Notes: generated by a model from the letters alone, not told the origin. DNA of 64,000 nt from an uncultured SAR116 cluster alpha proteobacterium (GCA_902583715.1 CACHXC010000001.1:62001-126000), one strand, 5' to 3'. Positions 52,555 through 62,750 are shown, counted from the stretch's first letter. Numbers and translations: made by a program.

Positions 52555-54741
52555 ATGCGCGGTGAATCCTCTAAATCTGTGACTCTTTTTAGCCAAATGA
52601 AAGGTTGGGTTAGCGGTGATCGACTGGCCTATCTTCTGATCTTGTTCACGCTGGCGATGGGGGCAATCACCGCCTATGTATTAGCCAGTGTTGATTTTGT
52701 GTCTGGTGATACTGATTTTTTGGTGCCGCTACTTGGCGTTGATGTTTTGGCGCTGGCGGTATTAGCGTTTTTGGTTGGGCGCCAGTTTTGGCGGTTGTGG
52801 GTTGAACGCCGGCGCCGGCTGGCCGGGCATCAACTCCATTGGCGGCTTGCGTTGCTGTTTGGTGGGTTAACTACCCTGCCAGCGATTATTGTGACTTTAT
52901 TTGCCTTGTTTGTTGTTGATTATTCGTTGCGGGGCTGGTTTGCCGATCGGATTTCAACAGCGGTCAACGAGTCAGTGACCGTGGCTGAGTCCTATTTTGA
53001 TGAACATGCGCGGTCAATTTCTGGTGAGTCACTGGCCATGGCTAACGACATTAATCGCGAGGCGTATCGTCTGTCTGGTAATCGCAATTTGATGGACCGC
53101 TATTTGTCTGATCAGGCCAGTTTACGAAACCTGTCCGATGCGATTATTTTTGACAGCACTGGTCAGGTTCTTGCCAAATCACGCTTTGCCTTTGCCATCA
53201 CATTTGCCAATTTGAAAAATGCATGGCTTGAACAAGCGCGTGGCGGTGAAGTGGTGATTTTGCGCGCTGATGAAACCAATAAATTGCGTGCCATCATCAA
53301 GCTAAACAGTTTTGTTGATGCCTATCTTCTTGTTGGCAGATTCATCGATATCAAAGTGTTGCAGGCCATGGATAGTACAAGCTTGGCGGCTTTGGATTAC
53401 CAGCAATTAGGCTTTAAACAGCTTGATCTTCAGATCAGTTTTGCCGCGTTGTTCAGTTTTATTTTGCTGCTGTTACTGATTTCCGCCTTGTGGTTTGGGT
53501 TGAATTTGGCGACAGCGATTGTGGGGCCGCTTGGTGCGGTGATACAAGTGGCTGAACAGGTGCGCGGTGGTAATTTGTCGCCGCGTGTCCCGGATAATCT
53601 GAGTGTTGAGGAAATTGCCCAGCTTGGCGGGTCGTTCAACAGGATGCTGGATGAGCTAGCCCGAAGCCGGAAACAGCTGGTGCAAGCCAATTTGCAACTG
53701 GATCAGCGTCGTGAATTTACTGAAGCGGTATTGGGCGGTGTCTCTTCTGGTGTGATTGGGCTTGATGCAGATGGCAAGGTGACGTTGCCAAATGCATCGG
53801 CGCGGGCGTTGCTTGGCAAAACAGACCAAGAATTGATTGGTCATAATTTTGTTTATGTTGTGCCGGAATTTTCCGGGTTAATGGGCATGACAAAAAAAGC
53901 AACACGCCGGTTTGCTGAGGATCAGATTACCCTTGTGCGCGATACGAGGCGTACGATTCTGCGTGCCAGAGTGGTGAGTGAACGTATTGAAGGGCGGATT
54001 ATTGGGTTTGTTGTGACATTTGATGATGTGACCGATTTGTTGAGCGCACAGCGCAAGGCGGCGTGGTCAGATATTGCCCGGCGCATTGCGCATGAAATCA
54101 AAAACCCACTGACCCCCATTCAGTTAGCATCAGACCGGCTAAGGAAAAAATTTAAACCAAAATCAGCGGCTGATTCTGAACGGTTTGAAGAATATGTTGA
54201 TATTATTTCGCGGCAAGTTGACGATATCGGCCGTATGGTCGATGAATTTTCGGCGTTCGCGCGTATGCCGCAACCGGTGATGGAGGCTGGATCACTTTAT
54301 GATCTCGTGTCTGGCCAGATCACGCTTTTTGAGTCCAAAAAACTTCAAATCTCGTTGGAAGTTGATAATGGTCAAAGTGACTATGTGATTATTTGTGATC
54401 CCGGGTTGTTGCGCCAAGCCATAACAAATTTGTTGCAGAATGCGCGGGAAAGTCTGCTTGAAAATAACGTAAAATCAGCTCATATCACTCTGCTCTTGCA
54501 GGAAAATGATGAAGACACAATTTTGACCATTAGCGATAATGGGCCGGGCTTTCCTGATATGGATATCGTACAGCTTCTGGAGCCTTATGTGACAACGCGG
54601 CAAAAAGGCACTGGCCTAGGACTTGCCATTGTCAGTAAAATCATGGATGACCATGCAGGGCGGATGGAACTTGGTGCGGCAGAGTCCGGTGGTGCCAGCG
54701 TCAAACTGTGGTTCAAACGCCCACAATCGGACAAGGCATAA
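52555..54741 (+). CDS. ntrY: Membrane sensor kinase NtrY
   Basis: 728 residues. Four N-terminal transmembrane segments (about 25-45, 55-75, 100-125 and 295-320) flank a periplasmic region. A HAMP domain (about 320-370, PLGAVIQVAEQVRGG), PAS domain (about 385-490), phosphoacceptor His513 (AHEIKNPLTPIQLASDRL) and ATPase domain (LLQNARES, DNGPGFPDMD, TGLGLAIV) follow. It is the sensor of the NtrYX pair, involved in nitrogen, redox or envelope signalling in alphaproteobacteria. It is 13 bp after ntrC and 3 bp before ntrX. Complete. Confidence 0.94.
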   Translation: MRGESSKSVTLFSQMKGWVSGDRLAYLLILFTLAMGAITAYVLASVDFVSGDTDFLVPLLGVDVLALAVLAFLVGRQFWRLWVERRRRLAGHQLHWRLALLFGGLTTLPAIIVTLFALFVVDYSLRGWFADRISTAVNESVTVAESYFDEHARSISGESLAMANDINREAYRLSGNRNLMDRYLSDQASLRNLSDAIIFDSTGQVLAKSRFAFAITFANLKNAWLEQARGGEVVILRADETNKLRAIIKLNSFVDAYLLVGRFIDIKVLQAMDSTSLAALDYQQLGFKQLDLQISFAALFSFILLLLLISALWFGLNLATAIVGPLGAVIQVAEQVRGGNLSPRVPDNLSVEEIAQLGGSFNRMLDELARSRKQLVQANLQLDQRREFTEAVLGGVSSGVIGLDADGKVTLPNASARALLGKTDQELIGHNFVYVVPEFSGLMGMTKKATRRFAEDQITLVRDTRRTILRARVVSERIEGRIIGFVVTFDDVTDLLSAQRKAAWSDIARRIAHEIKNPLTPIQLASDRLRKKFKPKSAADSERFEEYVDIISRQVDDIGRMVDEFSAFARMPQPVMEAGSLYDLVSGQITLFESKKLQISLEVDNGQSDYVIICDPGLLRQAITNLLQNARESLLENNVKSAHITLLLQENDEDTILTISDNGPGFPDMDIVQLLEPYVTTRQKGTGLGLAIVSKIMDDHAGRMELGAAESGGASVKLWFKRPQSDKA

Positions 54742-54744
54742 ACC

Positions 54745-56145
54745 ATGGCGAGAGACATTTTAATCGTCGATGACGAGCGTGACATCCGGTCATTGATCAG
54801 CATGACGCTTGAAGATGAGGGCTTTGCGACAAAACAGGCGGCGGGCGCCGCTGAGGCGCGGAATTTGTTGCTGTCAGAACCGCCAAAACTGGCCATTTTG
54901 GATATCTGGATGCGTGATTCTGATATGGATGGGCTGGAATTGCTCGAATGGACGAAATCCATATACCCAGATTTGCCAATCTTGATGATTTCCGGACATG
55001 GCACCATTGAAACCGCCGTTCAGGCGATCCGCAATGGCGCTTATGATTTTATCGAAAAGCCGTTTAAGGAAGAACGGTTGTTGATGATGGTGGCGCGCGC
55101 GCTTGAGAGTGCAAAATTAGCGCGTGAAAACAACGAATTAAGGGAAAAGATGACCGATGGTGTGGCCCCGGAATTGGTCGGCAAATCAGCGGTGATGCGA
55201 GGTATCCGTCAATCAATTGATAAAATTGCACCAACGGCAAGCCGGGTGCTTGTGAATGGGCCAAGTGGCAGTGGCAAAGAATTGGCCGCACGTTGTATTC
55301 ACAATAAGTCAGACCGTCGAGATGAGCGGTTTGTTGTGGCAAATTGTGCGCGTCTGGCGTCAGAACGGGTGGATGCTGAATTATTTGGTTCAGAAAGCCT
55401 GCAGAGCCATCGCCGGGTCGTTGGGCTTTTTGAGCAGGCACATAAAGGCACCTTATATTTTGACGAGATATGCGATTTGCCGCTTGAGACGCAGGGTAAA
55501 ATTGTGCGTACGGTCAATGAACAACGGTTCCGCCGGGTTGGTGGCAATACCGAAGTGGTTGTTGATGTTCGGGTGATTTCAGCATCAAGCCGTGATTTTG
55601 GCGCTGAAATAAGCGCCGGGCGTCTGCGTGAGGATCTTTATTACCGGCTTGGCGTTGTGCCATTGACAATGCCCCCACTGGCACAACGCCGCGAGGATAT
55701 TCCGCTTCTTGCCAAGCATTTCACCGCATTGGTGGCAAAGCGGCTTGGGGTCTTGCCGTTTAAAATAAGCGACGAGGTTTTGGCCGCGATGCAGGGCTAT
55801 AGCTGGCCGGGCAATGTCCGTCAGATCCATAACGTGATTGAAACTATGCTCATCTTGGCGCCGAATGACCGCAATGAGCCAATTGATCTGGATTTGCTGC
55901 CAGCAGAAATACACAACGTGACGCGGTCTGGCGACGAGACTGAAATGGATACGCTGATGGGGCTGCCATTGCGCGGGGCGCGTGAAGAATTTGAACGGGC
56001 CTATCTGGTCACGCAATTGCATAGATTTGACGGTAATGTATCGCGCGTGGCAAGTTTTATTGGCATGGAGCGTTCCGCCTTGCACCGCAAATTAAAAGCG
56101 CTGAATATCGCCTCGGATTATCAGGAAGGGGAGCGTAAGGAATGA
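54745..56145 (+). CDS. ntrX: Response regulator NtrX lacking the GAFTGA loop
   Basis: 466 residues. The receiver has Asp53 (LAILDIWMRDSDMDG). The AAA+ domain has Walker A NGPSGSGKE, Walker B GTLYFDEICD and the finger LREDLYYRLG. A C-terminal Fis-type helix-turn-helix (VSRVASFIGMERSALHRKLKAL) is present. The GAFTGA position is replaced: after AELFG, residues 216-229 read SESLQSHRRVVGLF. It should therefore not activate sigma-54 promoters. It pairs with NtrY, encoded directly upstream, and trkA starts within its stop codon (4-bp overlap). Confidence 0.93.
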   Translation: MARDILIVDDERDIRSLISMTLEDEGFATKQAAGAAEARNLLLSEPPKLAILDIWMRDSDMDGLELLEWTKSIYPDLPILMISGHGTIETAVQAIRNGAYDFIEKPFKEERLLMMVARALESAKLARENNELREKMTDGVAPELVGKSAVMRGIRQSIDKIAPTASRVLVNGPSGSGKELAARCIHNKSDRRDERFVVANCARLASERVDAELFGSESLQSHRRVVGLFEQAHKGTLYFDEICDLPLETQGKIVRTVNEQRFRRVGGNTEVVVDVRVISASSRDFGAEISAGRLREDLYYRLGVVPLTMPPLAQRREDIPLLAKHFTALVAKRLGVLPFKISDEVLAAMQGYSWPGNVRQIHNVIETMLILAPNDRNEPIDLDLLPAEIHNVTRSGDETEMDTLMGLPLRGAREEFERAYLVTQLHRFDGNVSRVASFIGMERSALHRKLKALNIASDYQEGERKE

Positions 56146-57521
56146 AAATTGTAATTTGTGGCGCCGGACTTGTCGGCAGTGCCATAGCCTCGCACTTGGC
56201 CGAAGAACATAATGATGTGACAGTAATTGATGCTTCAGCCGAGAATATTCAACGCATCACTGATCATTACGACGTGCATGGTGTTGTTGGTGTGGCCTCA
56301 CATCCGGACCGGCTAGCCGAAGCTGGCGTGCGAGATGCCGAGCTATTAATTGCTGTGACCGAATCTGATGAAGTGAACATGGTGGCGTGTCAGATCAGCC
56401 ACAGCATTTTTAACACCCCGGTCAAAATTGCGCGGATCCGCAATAACGCCTATCTCGATACTGCCTATGCGGCATTATATGGTGACGACAATTTGCCCAT
56501 CGACCATATCATTTCGCCAGAAGCAGAAGTATCGGCGTCAATCAGCAACCAATTGCGCGTGCCGGGGGCATTTGATGTCAAAAATATGTGTGATGGCAAA
56601 ATGAACCTTGTCGGGGTGTTGTGTACAGCTGATAGCCCAACGGTCGGCACACCATTGCGGCATTTGACTAGCCTGTTTCCGGACTTGGCGCTGACTGTTT
56701 TGGCAATCATTCGCGATGGCGCGGTTATTCTGCCGAGATCGGGTGCAGAGGCCATGCAAATCGGTGACCGGGTATATTTTGTTTGTGACAGTGCCCATCT
56801 TGAGCGGGCTATGGCCAGCTTTGGTCATGAGGAAGATGAAGCACGTTCGGTGGTGATTGCCGGTGGAGGCAGTATCGGCATGATGCTGTCACGCGAAATT
56901 GAAGCGCATTTTTCCAATACCCACAACCGGATCATTGAGCTTGACCCGACCCGCGCCCGTTATTTGGCGCAGGAGTTGGAAAATACCGATATCATTAATG
57001 GAGACGCGCTAGACAGCGCTATTTTGCGCGAAGCCAGTGTGCATGCGACCGAGACATTTGTTGCCGTTACTGAAGATGATGAGGTTAATATTTTGTCAGC
57101 ATTGCTGGCGAAAAGAACTGGGGCTAAACATGCGGTGGCGCTGGTGAATATTCCGGGCTTTATTCCGCTTGTTGGGACGCTTGGCGTAGACGCCGTCATT
57201 AACCCGTCACAAATCACCGTTTCATCGATTCTTGAGCATGTACGGCGGGGCCGTATTCGTGATGTGCATCCGATTGTTGAGGACCTTGGTGAAGTGCTAG
57301 AAGCCGAGGCGTTGCCGTCATCCTCGCTTGTTGGTAAGCCGTTGCGAACAGCAAAAATTCCGAAAGGGGTAGCCATCGGCGGCATTTTACGTGATGGTAC
57401 TGTGATGGCTGTTCGCGGTGATACGGTAATCGAAGCCGGTGATACAGTGATTATTTTTGTGACGCGTGGCAAAATTGCGCAGGTTGAGAAATTATTGTCA
57501 GTGCGGCTTGATTTTTTCTAG
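56142..57521 (+). CDS. trkA: Trk potassium uptake regulatory protein TrkA
   Basis: 459 residues: two RCK units, each a Rossmann NAD-binding domain (GAGLVGSAIASHLAEEHNDVTVID at 5-28 and IAGGGSIGMMLSREIE at about 238-253) plus a TrkA-C domain (about 140-225 and 365-450). It is a cytoplasmic, nucleotide-responsive gating subunit of the TrkG/H potassium channel; the channel gene is not in the window. Its place between ntrX and hfq is the standard alphaproteobacterial order, and it overlaps ntrX by 4 bp. Confidence 0.94.
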   Translation: MKIVICGAGLVGSAIASHLAEEHNDVTVIDASAENIQRITDHYDVHGVVGVASHPDRLAEAGVRDAELLIAVTESDEVNMVACQISHSIFNTPVKIARIRNNAYLDTAYAALYGDDNLPIDHIISPEAEVSASISNQLRVPGAFDVKNMCDGKMNLVGVLCTADSPTVGTPLRHLTSLFPDLALTVLAIIRDGAVILPRSGAEAMQIGDRVYFVCDSAHLERAMASFGHEEDEARSVVIAGGGSIGMMLSREIEAHFSNTHNRIIELDPTRARYLAQELENTDIINGDALDSAILREASVHATETFVAVTEDDEVNILSALLAKRTGAKHAVALVNIPGFIPLVGTLGVDAVINPSQITVSSILEHVRRGRIRDVHPIVEDLGEVLEAEALPSSSLVGKPLRTAKIPKGVAIGGILRDGTVMAVRGDTVIEAGDTVIIFVTRGKIAQVEKLLSVRLDFF

Positions 57522-57584
57522 ATAATGGCGGGTAAGAGCCTGTCCATGATAGGGGGGGCCGTGGTGATGAGTGGGGAGGACGAA

Positions 57585-57845
57585 ATGGCCAGTGATAAGA
57601 GCCGTAATCTACAAGAAGTGTTTTTGAACAACGTCAGAAAATCGCATGTGGCGGTCACAGTATTTCTGGTAAATGGTGTTAAATTACAAGGCATTATCAC
57701 CTGGTTTGATAATTTCTCTATTTTGCTGAAACGTGACCAGCATGTCCAACTAGTCTATAAACACGCGATTTCGACAATTATGCCGGTCTCATCAGTTCAG
57801 TTGCAGGAATTTGATGAAGAGGATTTAACTCAAGACGGTGAGTGA
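57585..57845 (+). CDS. hfq: RNA chaperone Hfq
   Basis: 86 residues from the ATG at 57585, which has GGGGAGGA 5 nt upstream; the longer frame is unlikely. The Sm1 motif ([40 protein letters not shown]) and Sm2 motif ([11 protein letters not shown]) are complete. It forms hexameric rings that assist small RNAs. A short acidic C-terminal tail is present. The next gene begins inside its 3' end (8-bp overlap). Confidence 0.96.
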   Translation: MASDKSRNLQEVFLNNVRKSHVAVTVFLVNGVKLQGIITWFDNFSILLKRDQHVQLVYKHAISTIMPVSSVQLQEFDEEDLTQDGE

Positions 57846-58692
57846 TGTGGCCGGGGGTGAACCGATAGGATTGCCTGCGGTCGATGACGCGTTGCGACCG
57901 CTTGTTGCTGATTACATTCAAGGCGCCGCAGAGACGTTCATTCTGCCCAAATTTGGTAATTTGCAGAGCGCTGACATTGGCGTTAAGACCGGGCCCCATG
58001 ACCTTGTGACTGTGGCTGACAAAAATGCCGAGTCTTGGTTGGCACCGCGGTTACAGGACTTGCAAGCGGGGCATTGTATTGGTGAAGAGGCGGTCGCAGA
58101 AACACCTGTATTGAGGCAATATGCTGGTGATGGTTATGCTTGGGCCATTGATCCAATCGATGGCACAAATAATTTTGTAAATGGGGTACCAGATTTTTGT
58201 AGCATGGTTGCCTTGATGTGGAATGGCGTGCCATTGCAATGCTGGATTTGGTTGCCGATCGAAAAAGCACTCTATTACGCGGCGGCTGGATCTGGTGCGT
58301 ATTGTTATCGAGACATAACTAAGACCCCCCTCAAAATCAGCCAACCGCCGGTTGACCCGCTTGTCATGCGCGGGTCGGGCAATACAAAAGGGCTGGAAGA
58401 ACCCGTTAAAAGCGCGGTGCTGACCCGTATGCGCACGATTGCTGGGCGGCACTATATTGGCAGTGCCGGCGTGTTAGCGACACGTATCGCAGAAGGCACA
58501 GAGGATTTTTTGATGCATGGCCGTGCGACCCCATGGGATCATGCCCCGGTTGATTTATTATGCCGTGAGGCCGGTGGGCATGCGGCGATGGTCACCGGTG
58601 CCAAACCATTTAATGCAGTTGATGACGGCCCGATTATGGCGGCGTCTAGCCTTGTTGGTTGGCAAAATCTTCACCGCCACATATGGGCATGA
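57838..58692 (+). CDS. Inositol monophosphatase-family phosphatase (possibly HisN-type)
   Basis: 284 residues starting from a GTG at 57838 that overlaps hfq by 8 bp. Family metal site motifs are present: GEEAVAE (Glu), [18 protein letters not shown] (Asp-Pro-Ile-Asp-Gly-Thr) and [16 protein letters not shown] (Trp-Asp). It is a magnesium-dependent phosphatase; candidates are inositol-phosphate, histidinol-phosphate (HisN) or 3'-phosphoadenosine phosphate hydrolysis. Sequence alone does not decide. It is convergent with mazG, with 29 bp between the stops. Confidence 0.88.
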   Translation: MSDVAGGEPIGLPAVDDALRPLVADYIQGAAETFILPKFGNLQSADIGVKTGPHDLVTVADKNAESWLAPRLQDLQAGHCIGEEAVAETPVLRQYAGDGYAWAIDPIDGTNNFVNGVPDFCSMVALMWNGVPLQCWIWLPIEKALYYAAAGSGAYCYRDITKTPLKISQPPVDPLVMRGSGNTKGLEEPVKSAVLTRMRTIAGRHYIGSAGVLATRIAEGTEDFLMHGRATPWDHAPVDLLCREAGGHAAMVTGAKPFNAVDDGPIMAASSLVGWQNLHRHIWA

Positions 58693-58721
58693 AAAGCGAT
58701 AGCAAACCGATTTTGCAACTG

Positions 58722-59519
58722 TTAGCGTTTGGCTGTTTTTGCGTCCTGCCACAGATCTTCCATGTCTTCAAGTGTTGATTCAGAGATTGATTTTCCATAT
58801 AAATCAAGTTGTTGTTCTATATAATTAAACCGTTCTTCGAACTTCTTATTACAGCCAATCAAAGCCGTTTCTGGATCAACCCCAGCCTTGCGCGCCAAAT
58901 TCACGGCGACAAATAAAAGATCGCCAACTTCGTCGCTCAGACGTTGTTCGTTTTGCGGTGTGGCTTCAAGTTCAGCGGTCAGTTCGGCGGCTTCTTCATG
59001 CATTTTATCGATAATTTGTGCAATGTCAGGCCAGTCAAACCCGACGCTGGCGGCACGTTTTTGCAATTTCAAAGCCCGTTGCATCGGTGGCATGCCAACT
59101 GGTATGCCGCCCAAAACGCCATTTTGCCCTTTCGCCGCGCGTTCGGCTTTTTTGATGTCTTCCCATAATTGGCGTTGCTCGTTGACTTTGGGCATTTTGT
59201 CGTCACCAAACACATGCGGGTGGCGGTTAATCATTTTGTTAGAAATCGATTTGGCCACATCGGCAAGCGTAAAACTGCCTTCTTCTTCGGCGATGCGGGC
59301 GTGAAACACAACCTGCAACAACAAATCGCCTAACTCATCGCAAAGGGCTTCACGATCGCCGCTTTCAATTGCATCAGCAACCTCATAGGCTTCTTCTATG
59401 GTGTAGGGTGCTATGCTGGCAAAATCCTGTTTCGCATCCCACGGACACCCGGTTTCTGGGTCACGTAACTTGGCCATGATGGTGATGATGTTTTGAAGTT
59501 GTTGAACTGTATCTGACAT
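58722..59519 (-). CDS. mazG: Nucleoside triphosphate pyrophosphohydrolase MazG
   Basis: 265 residues from the ATG at 59519, which begins MSDTVQQLQNIITIMAKLRDPETGCPWD; the longer frame lacks similarity. Two MazG helical repeats carry metal ligands: EEAYEVADAIESGD...CDELGDLLLQVVFHARIAEE and EEAAELTAELEAT...LSDEVGDLLFVAVNLARKAG. It hydrolyses canonical and damaged NTPs to NMP and pyrophosphate and moderates stress responses. It is monocistronic, with a divergent promoter region against the DUF502 gene. Confidence 0.94.
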   Translation of the reverse strand: MSDTVQQLQNIITIMAKLRDPETGCPWDAKQDFASIAPYTIEEAYEVADAIESGDREALCDELGDLLLQVVFHARIAEEEGSFTLADVAKSISNKMINRHPHVFGDDKMPKVNEQRQLWEDIKKAERAAKGQNGVLGGIPVGMPPMQRALKLQKRAASVGFDWPDIAQIIDKMHEEAAELTAELEATPQNEQRLSDEVGDLLFVAVNLARKAGVDPETALIGCNKKFEERFNYIEQQLDLYGKSISESTLEDMEDLWQDAKTAKR

Positions 59520-59721
59520 GTGATGGATGCTAGCAAAAATGACCGTCACAGGAAACGAAATTCGGCTGATAATGCGGTTTGAAAAACAACATAATGTCAT
59601 CTGGAAAACGATATCGCTAGCTATTGAAAGCGAATGCTAAATTGGTGTAAACAGAGCAAATACAGCGTGCGGATGTTGTAAACCAAGCGCTTGTACCATC
59701 ATCCATAGGACCGCGAGCCCG

Positions 59722-60546
59722 ATGACACAGATAGATAACACACATAACGTCTCAAAGCCGGGCCTGTTTGGCCGTATTCGTGCGTGGTTTTTTACCGGGT
59801 TACTGGTCACTGCGCCGGTATTGCTGACGGTCTATATCACCTGGGCGGCTATTGAACTGATTGACTCGCAGGTCAGCAAGCTTTTGCCAGGCTTCGAAAC
59901 ATCCATTTTGGGCAATGTGCCGGGTATTGGGCTGGTCATTGGTGCGGTTCTGATCACCTTGATTGGTGCCATCGCGGCGGGTTTTCTTGGGCGCTATATC
60001 ATCCGGCTTGGCGAAGCGATATTAAACAAAATGCCAGTGGTTCGGTCAATTTACGGTGCGATCAAACAAATTTTGGAAACGGTAATTTCGACCCAATCTG
60101 ATGCGTTTCGTGAAGTTGTTTTGGTCGAATATCCACGCAAAAAATTGTGGGTGATCGGCTTTGTGACCGGCAATACAAAAGGCGAAGTTGCCGGCCGTAT
60201 TCCATCGTCAATGGTCAATGTGTTTGTGCCAACAACGCCAAACCCAACCTCTGGTTTTTTATTATTCTGTCCACGTGAAGACGTTATTTTTCTTAAAATG
60301 ACAGTTGAGGAGGCGGTCAAGCTGGTGGTGTCTGGCGGTATTGTGACCCCGCCTGATCGTAGCCAGTCTGCAACGTCGGCACCTCCTGTGGCGGCTAAAA
60401 ATAGTGCGGCTAAAAAGTCTGCTGTGAAAAAAATGGACGCAAAAAAAGCGGTATCAAAAAAAATAGCAACTAAAAAGCCAGCCGCAAAAAAGACAGTCGC
60501 CAAAAAATCGGCTATAAAAACAATACAGGCACGAAAAAAATCATAG
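59722..60546 (+). CDS. DUF502 membrane protein with Lys/Ala-rich C-terminal tail
   Basis: 274 residues. Two N-terminal transmembrane segments (about 17-40 and 60-85) and a conserved cytoplasmic core (FTGNTKGEVAG-like IGFVTGNTKGEVAGRIPSS, VFVPTTPNPTSGFLLF) match DUF502. From about residue 218 the protein consists of AKK/VKK/SKK units like a histone H1-type tail. The tail is encoded by runs of seven or eight A. The function of DUF502 is not established. The tail may bind nucleic acids or acidic phospholipids; this is inference. It is convergent with recG. Confidence 0.85.
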   Translation: MTQIDNTHNVSKPGLFGRIRAWFFTGLLVTAPVLLTVYITWAAIELIDSQVSKLLPGFETSILGNVPGIGLVIGAVLITLIGAIAAGFLGRYIIRLGEAILNKMPVVRSIYGAIKQILETVISTQSDAFREVVLVEYPRKKLWVIGFVTGNTKGEVAGRIPSSMVNVFVPTTPNPTSGFLLFCPREDVIFLKMTVEEAVKLVVSGGIVTPPDRSQSATSAPPVAAKNSAAKKSAVKKMDAKKAVSKKIATKKPAAKKTVAKKSAIKTIQARKKS

Positions 60547-60569
60547 CTCTTTTTTCGCTAATGGTCGGC

Positions 60570-62750
60570 CTAGCCGGCCGTCAAAAATTTTACCGCGCTG
60601 TCACGTTCAAACAGGCTAAGCAACAAATTGATGTGGTGCATGCCGTTGCCCGCCAACATTATTTGTGCCTGTTCACGTGCAATGGCCAGCAGATCACGGT
60701 GGGCGGCAAGATCAGCCAACACAAATTCGGGCACCCCAGATTGACGTTGACCCAAAAATTCGCCGGGGCCACGCAAATTCAGGTCTTCTTCAGCGATCAC
60801 GAACCCATCATTTGTGCCACGCATGACCGACAGTCTTTTGTTGGCAGTCTCGCTTAATGGGGGTTGATAGACAAGCAGGCAGCTGCTCTGGGCTGTGCTG
60901 CGGCCCACCCGGCCGCGAAGCTGGTGCAGTTGCGCCAGACCAAAACGTTCTGCATGTTCGATGACAATTATGCTGGCCTCTGGTACGTCGACGCCCACCT
61001 CGACCACGGTTGTTGCCACAAGAAGCTGGGCTTGTCCTGTTCTGAATGCCTGCATGGCGGCGTCGCGTTCAGCGGCTTTCATCTTACCATGCGCCAACGC
61101 TACACCAATGCCGGCAAGCGCGTGGGTAAGCGCGGTGAAACGATCTTCGGCGGCGGCAATATCCAGCTTGTCTGATTCATCGACAAGGGGGCAGATCCAA
61201 TAGGCGCGCTTGCCGTCATGTAGGGCCCGCCGCAAGCTATTAACAATCTCGTTCAGTCTGTCTTTGGCCATGGCCCGTGTGTCAATTGGCGAACGGCCAA
61301 CAGGTTTTTCATCGAGCCGCGAATGATCAAGATCGCCATAAGCTGTCATGGCCAAACTGCGCGGGATAGGGGTGGCGGTCATCACCAACACATCTACATC
61401 ACGCCCTTTTTCACCAAGTAAAATGCGCTGGCGGACGCCGAATCTGTGCTGTTCATCGATGACGGCTAGCCCTAAATCGTGAAAAATGGCTGTGTCAGAT
61501 AACAAGGCATGCGTGCCAACAACCAGCGAAATTGTTCCATCTGCCATAGCGGCCAAGGTATCTTTGCGGGTGCGTGGGGCATAATTGATGCCGTTTGGCA
61601 ACGCATCATCAGCGGCAGCATTGCTTGTGCGTCCCTGCCCTAAAAGCAGTCCGACCTCCATTTTTAATGGGCGAAGCAGGGCATTGAGGCTTGCGTGATG
61701 CTGGCGTGCCAGCACTCCGGTTGGCGCCAGAAGTGCCGCTTGCGCACCAGTTTCAGCAACAGTGAGCATAGCCGCAAGTGCCACTAGCGTTTTGCCAGAC
61801 CCGACATCGCCCTGTAGCATTCGAAGCATGCGCTTTGGGGTGGCTTGATCAGCCGTAATTTCGCCAATCGCAGCGTGTTGCGCGGCCGTCATTTCAAAGG
61901 GTAGGTCAGCTGTTAACGCCCTAAGAAGCTGGCCTTGCGGCGCAAAACAACGGCCGGGCGCGGTATCGCTCGCCTGTCGGCGCACCATAGATAATGCCAG
62001 TTGGTTGGCGAGCAATTCATCAAAGGCAAGGCGGGCACGGGCAGGGCTGGTTGGCAGAAGATCGGTTTCGGCTTGTGGCGCATGAACGGCCCGCATGGCA
62101 TCGGCAAAATTTGGCCAGTTGTGTTCGGCCATGATCGGAGCCGGTATCCATTCGGGCAGATCAGGGATACGCTTGAGTGCATCAGCAATCGCACGCCGCA
62201 ATATTTTGGGAGTCAGTCCGGCTGTTAACGGATAGACAGGTTCCAACAGGGGCATACTGGCGCTATGTTCCAGCACCACGATATGATCTGGGTGCGCCAT
62301 CTGCACGCGCCCTTGAAATAATTCAACACGCCCGCTGACAATGCGGCGTTCACCAATTGGCAATTGTTTGGCGATATAGTCGTTATGTGCATGAAAAAAT
62401 ACCAATTCCAGTTCGCCTGTATCATTCTGGCAAAAGACACGGTACGGGCGGCGTGTGCCGCGTGGCGGTCGGTCATGCTTAATGACCAAGATCTCAATGG
62501 TGGCCATACTGCCATCAACGATGGCGTCCAATGCCGGGCGTTGCCGCCTGTCAATGAGGCCGATTGGCAGATGCCGCAACACATCAATCACATAACTGCC
62601 AACCCGTTTTTCAAGAACGCCGGCAAGTTTTGCACCAACACCGGCCAGGCTTGTTGTAGCGGCAAATAGTTGAAAGATTTCAGGCGGTCTTTTTGGGTGC
62701 ACTGGGTTGGCTTTCACATCGGCTCTGGGATCATATTGTTTGGGCCCCAC
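60570..62750 (-). CDS. recG: ATP-dependent DNA helicase RecG
   Basis: 726 residues. An N-terminal wedge/OB domain (about 30-260) precedes the helicase core with Walker A GDVGSGKTLVAL, motif II DEQHRFG, motif III VMTATPIPRS and C-terminal helicase motifs QAQLLVATTVVEVGVDVPEA and QLRGRVGRS. It unwinds branched DNA at stalled forks and recombination intermediates. The longer-than-usual N-terminus is small and Pro/Lys rich. The length is close to the family's typical 690-710. It lies opposite sdhE-mfd. Confidence 0.94.
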   Translation of the reverse strand: MGPKQYDPRADVKANPVHPKRPPEIFQLFAATTSLAGVGAKLAGVLEKRVGSYVIDVLRHLPIGLIDRRQRPALDAIVDGSMATIEILVIKHDRPPRGTRRPYRVFCQNDTGELELVFFHAHNDYIAKQLPIGERRIVSGRVELFQGRVQMAHPDHIVVLEHSASMPLLEPVYPLTAGLTPKILRRAIADALKRIPDLPEWIPAPIMAEHNWPNFADAMRAVHAPQAETDLLPTSPARARLAFDELLANQLALSMVRRQASDTAPGRCFAPQGQLLRALTADLPFEMTAAQHAAIGEITADQATPKRMLRMLQGDVGSGKTLVALAAMLTVAETGAQAALLAPTGVLARQHHASLNALLRPLKMEVGLLLGQGRTSNAAADDALPNGINYAPRTRKDTLAAMADGTISLVVGTHALLSDTAIFHDLGLAVIDEQHRFGVRQRILLGEKGRDVDVLVMTATPIPRSLAMTAYGDLDHSRLDEKPVGRSPIDTRAMAKDRLNEIVNSLRRALHDGKRAYWICPLVDESDKLDIAAAEDRFTALTHALAGIGVALAHGKMKAAERDAAMQAFRTGQAQLLVATTVVEVGVDVPEASIIVIEHAERFGLAQLHQLRGRVGRSTAQSSCLLVYQPPLSETANKRLSVMRGTNDGFVIAEEDLNLRGPGEFLGQRQSGVPEFVLADLAAHRDLLAIAREQAQIMLAGNGMHHINLLLSLFERDSAVKFLTAG

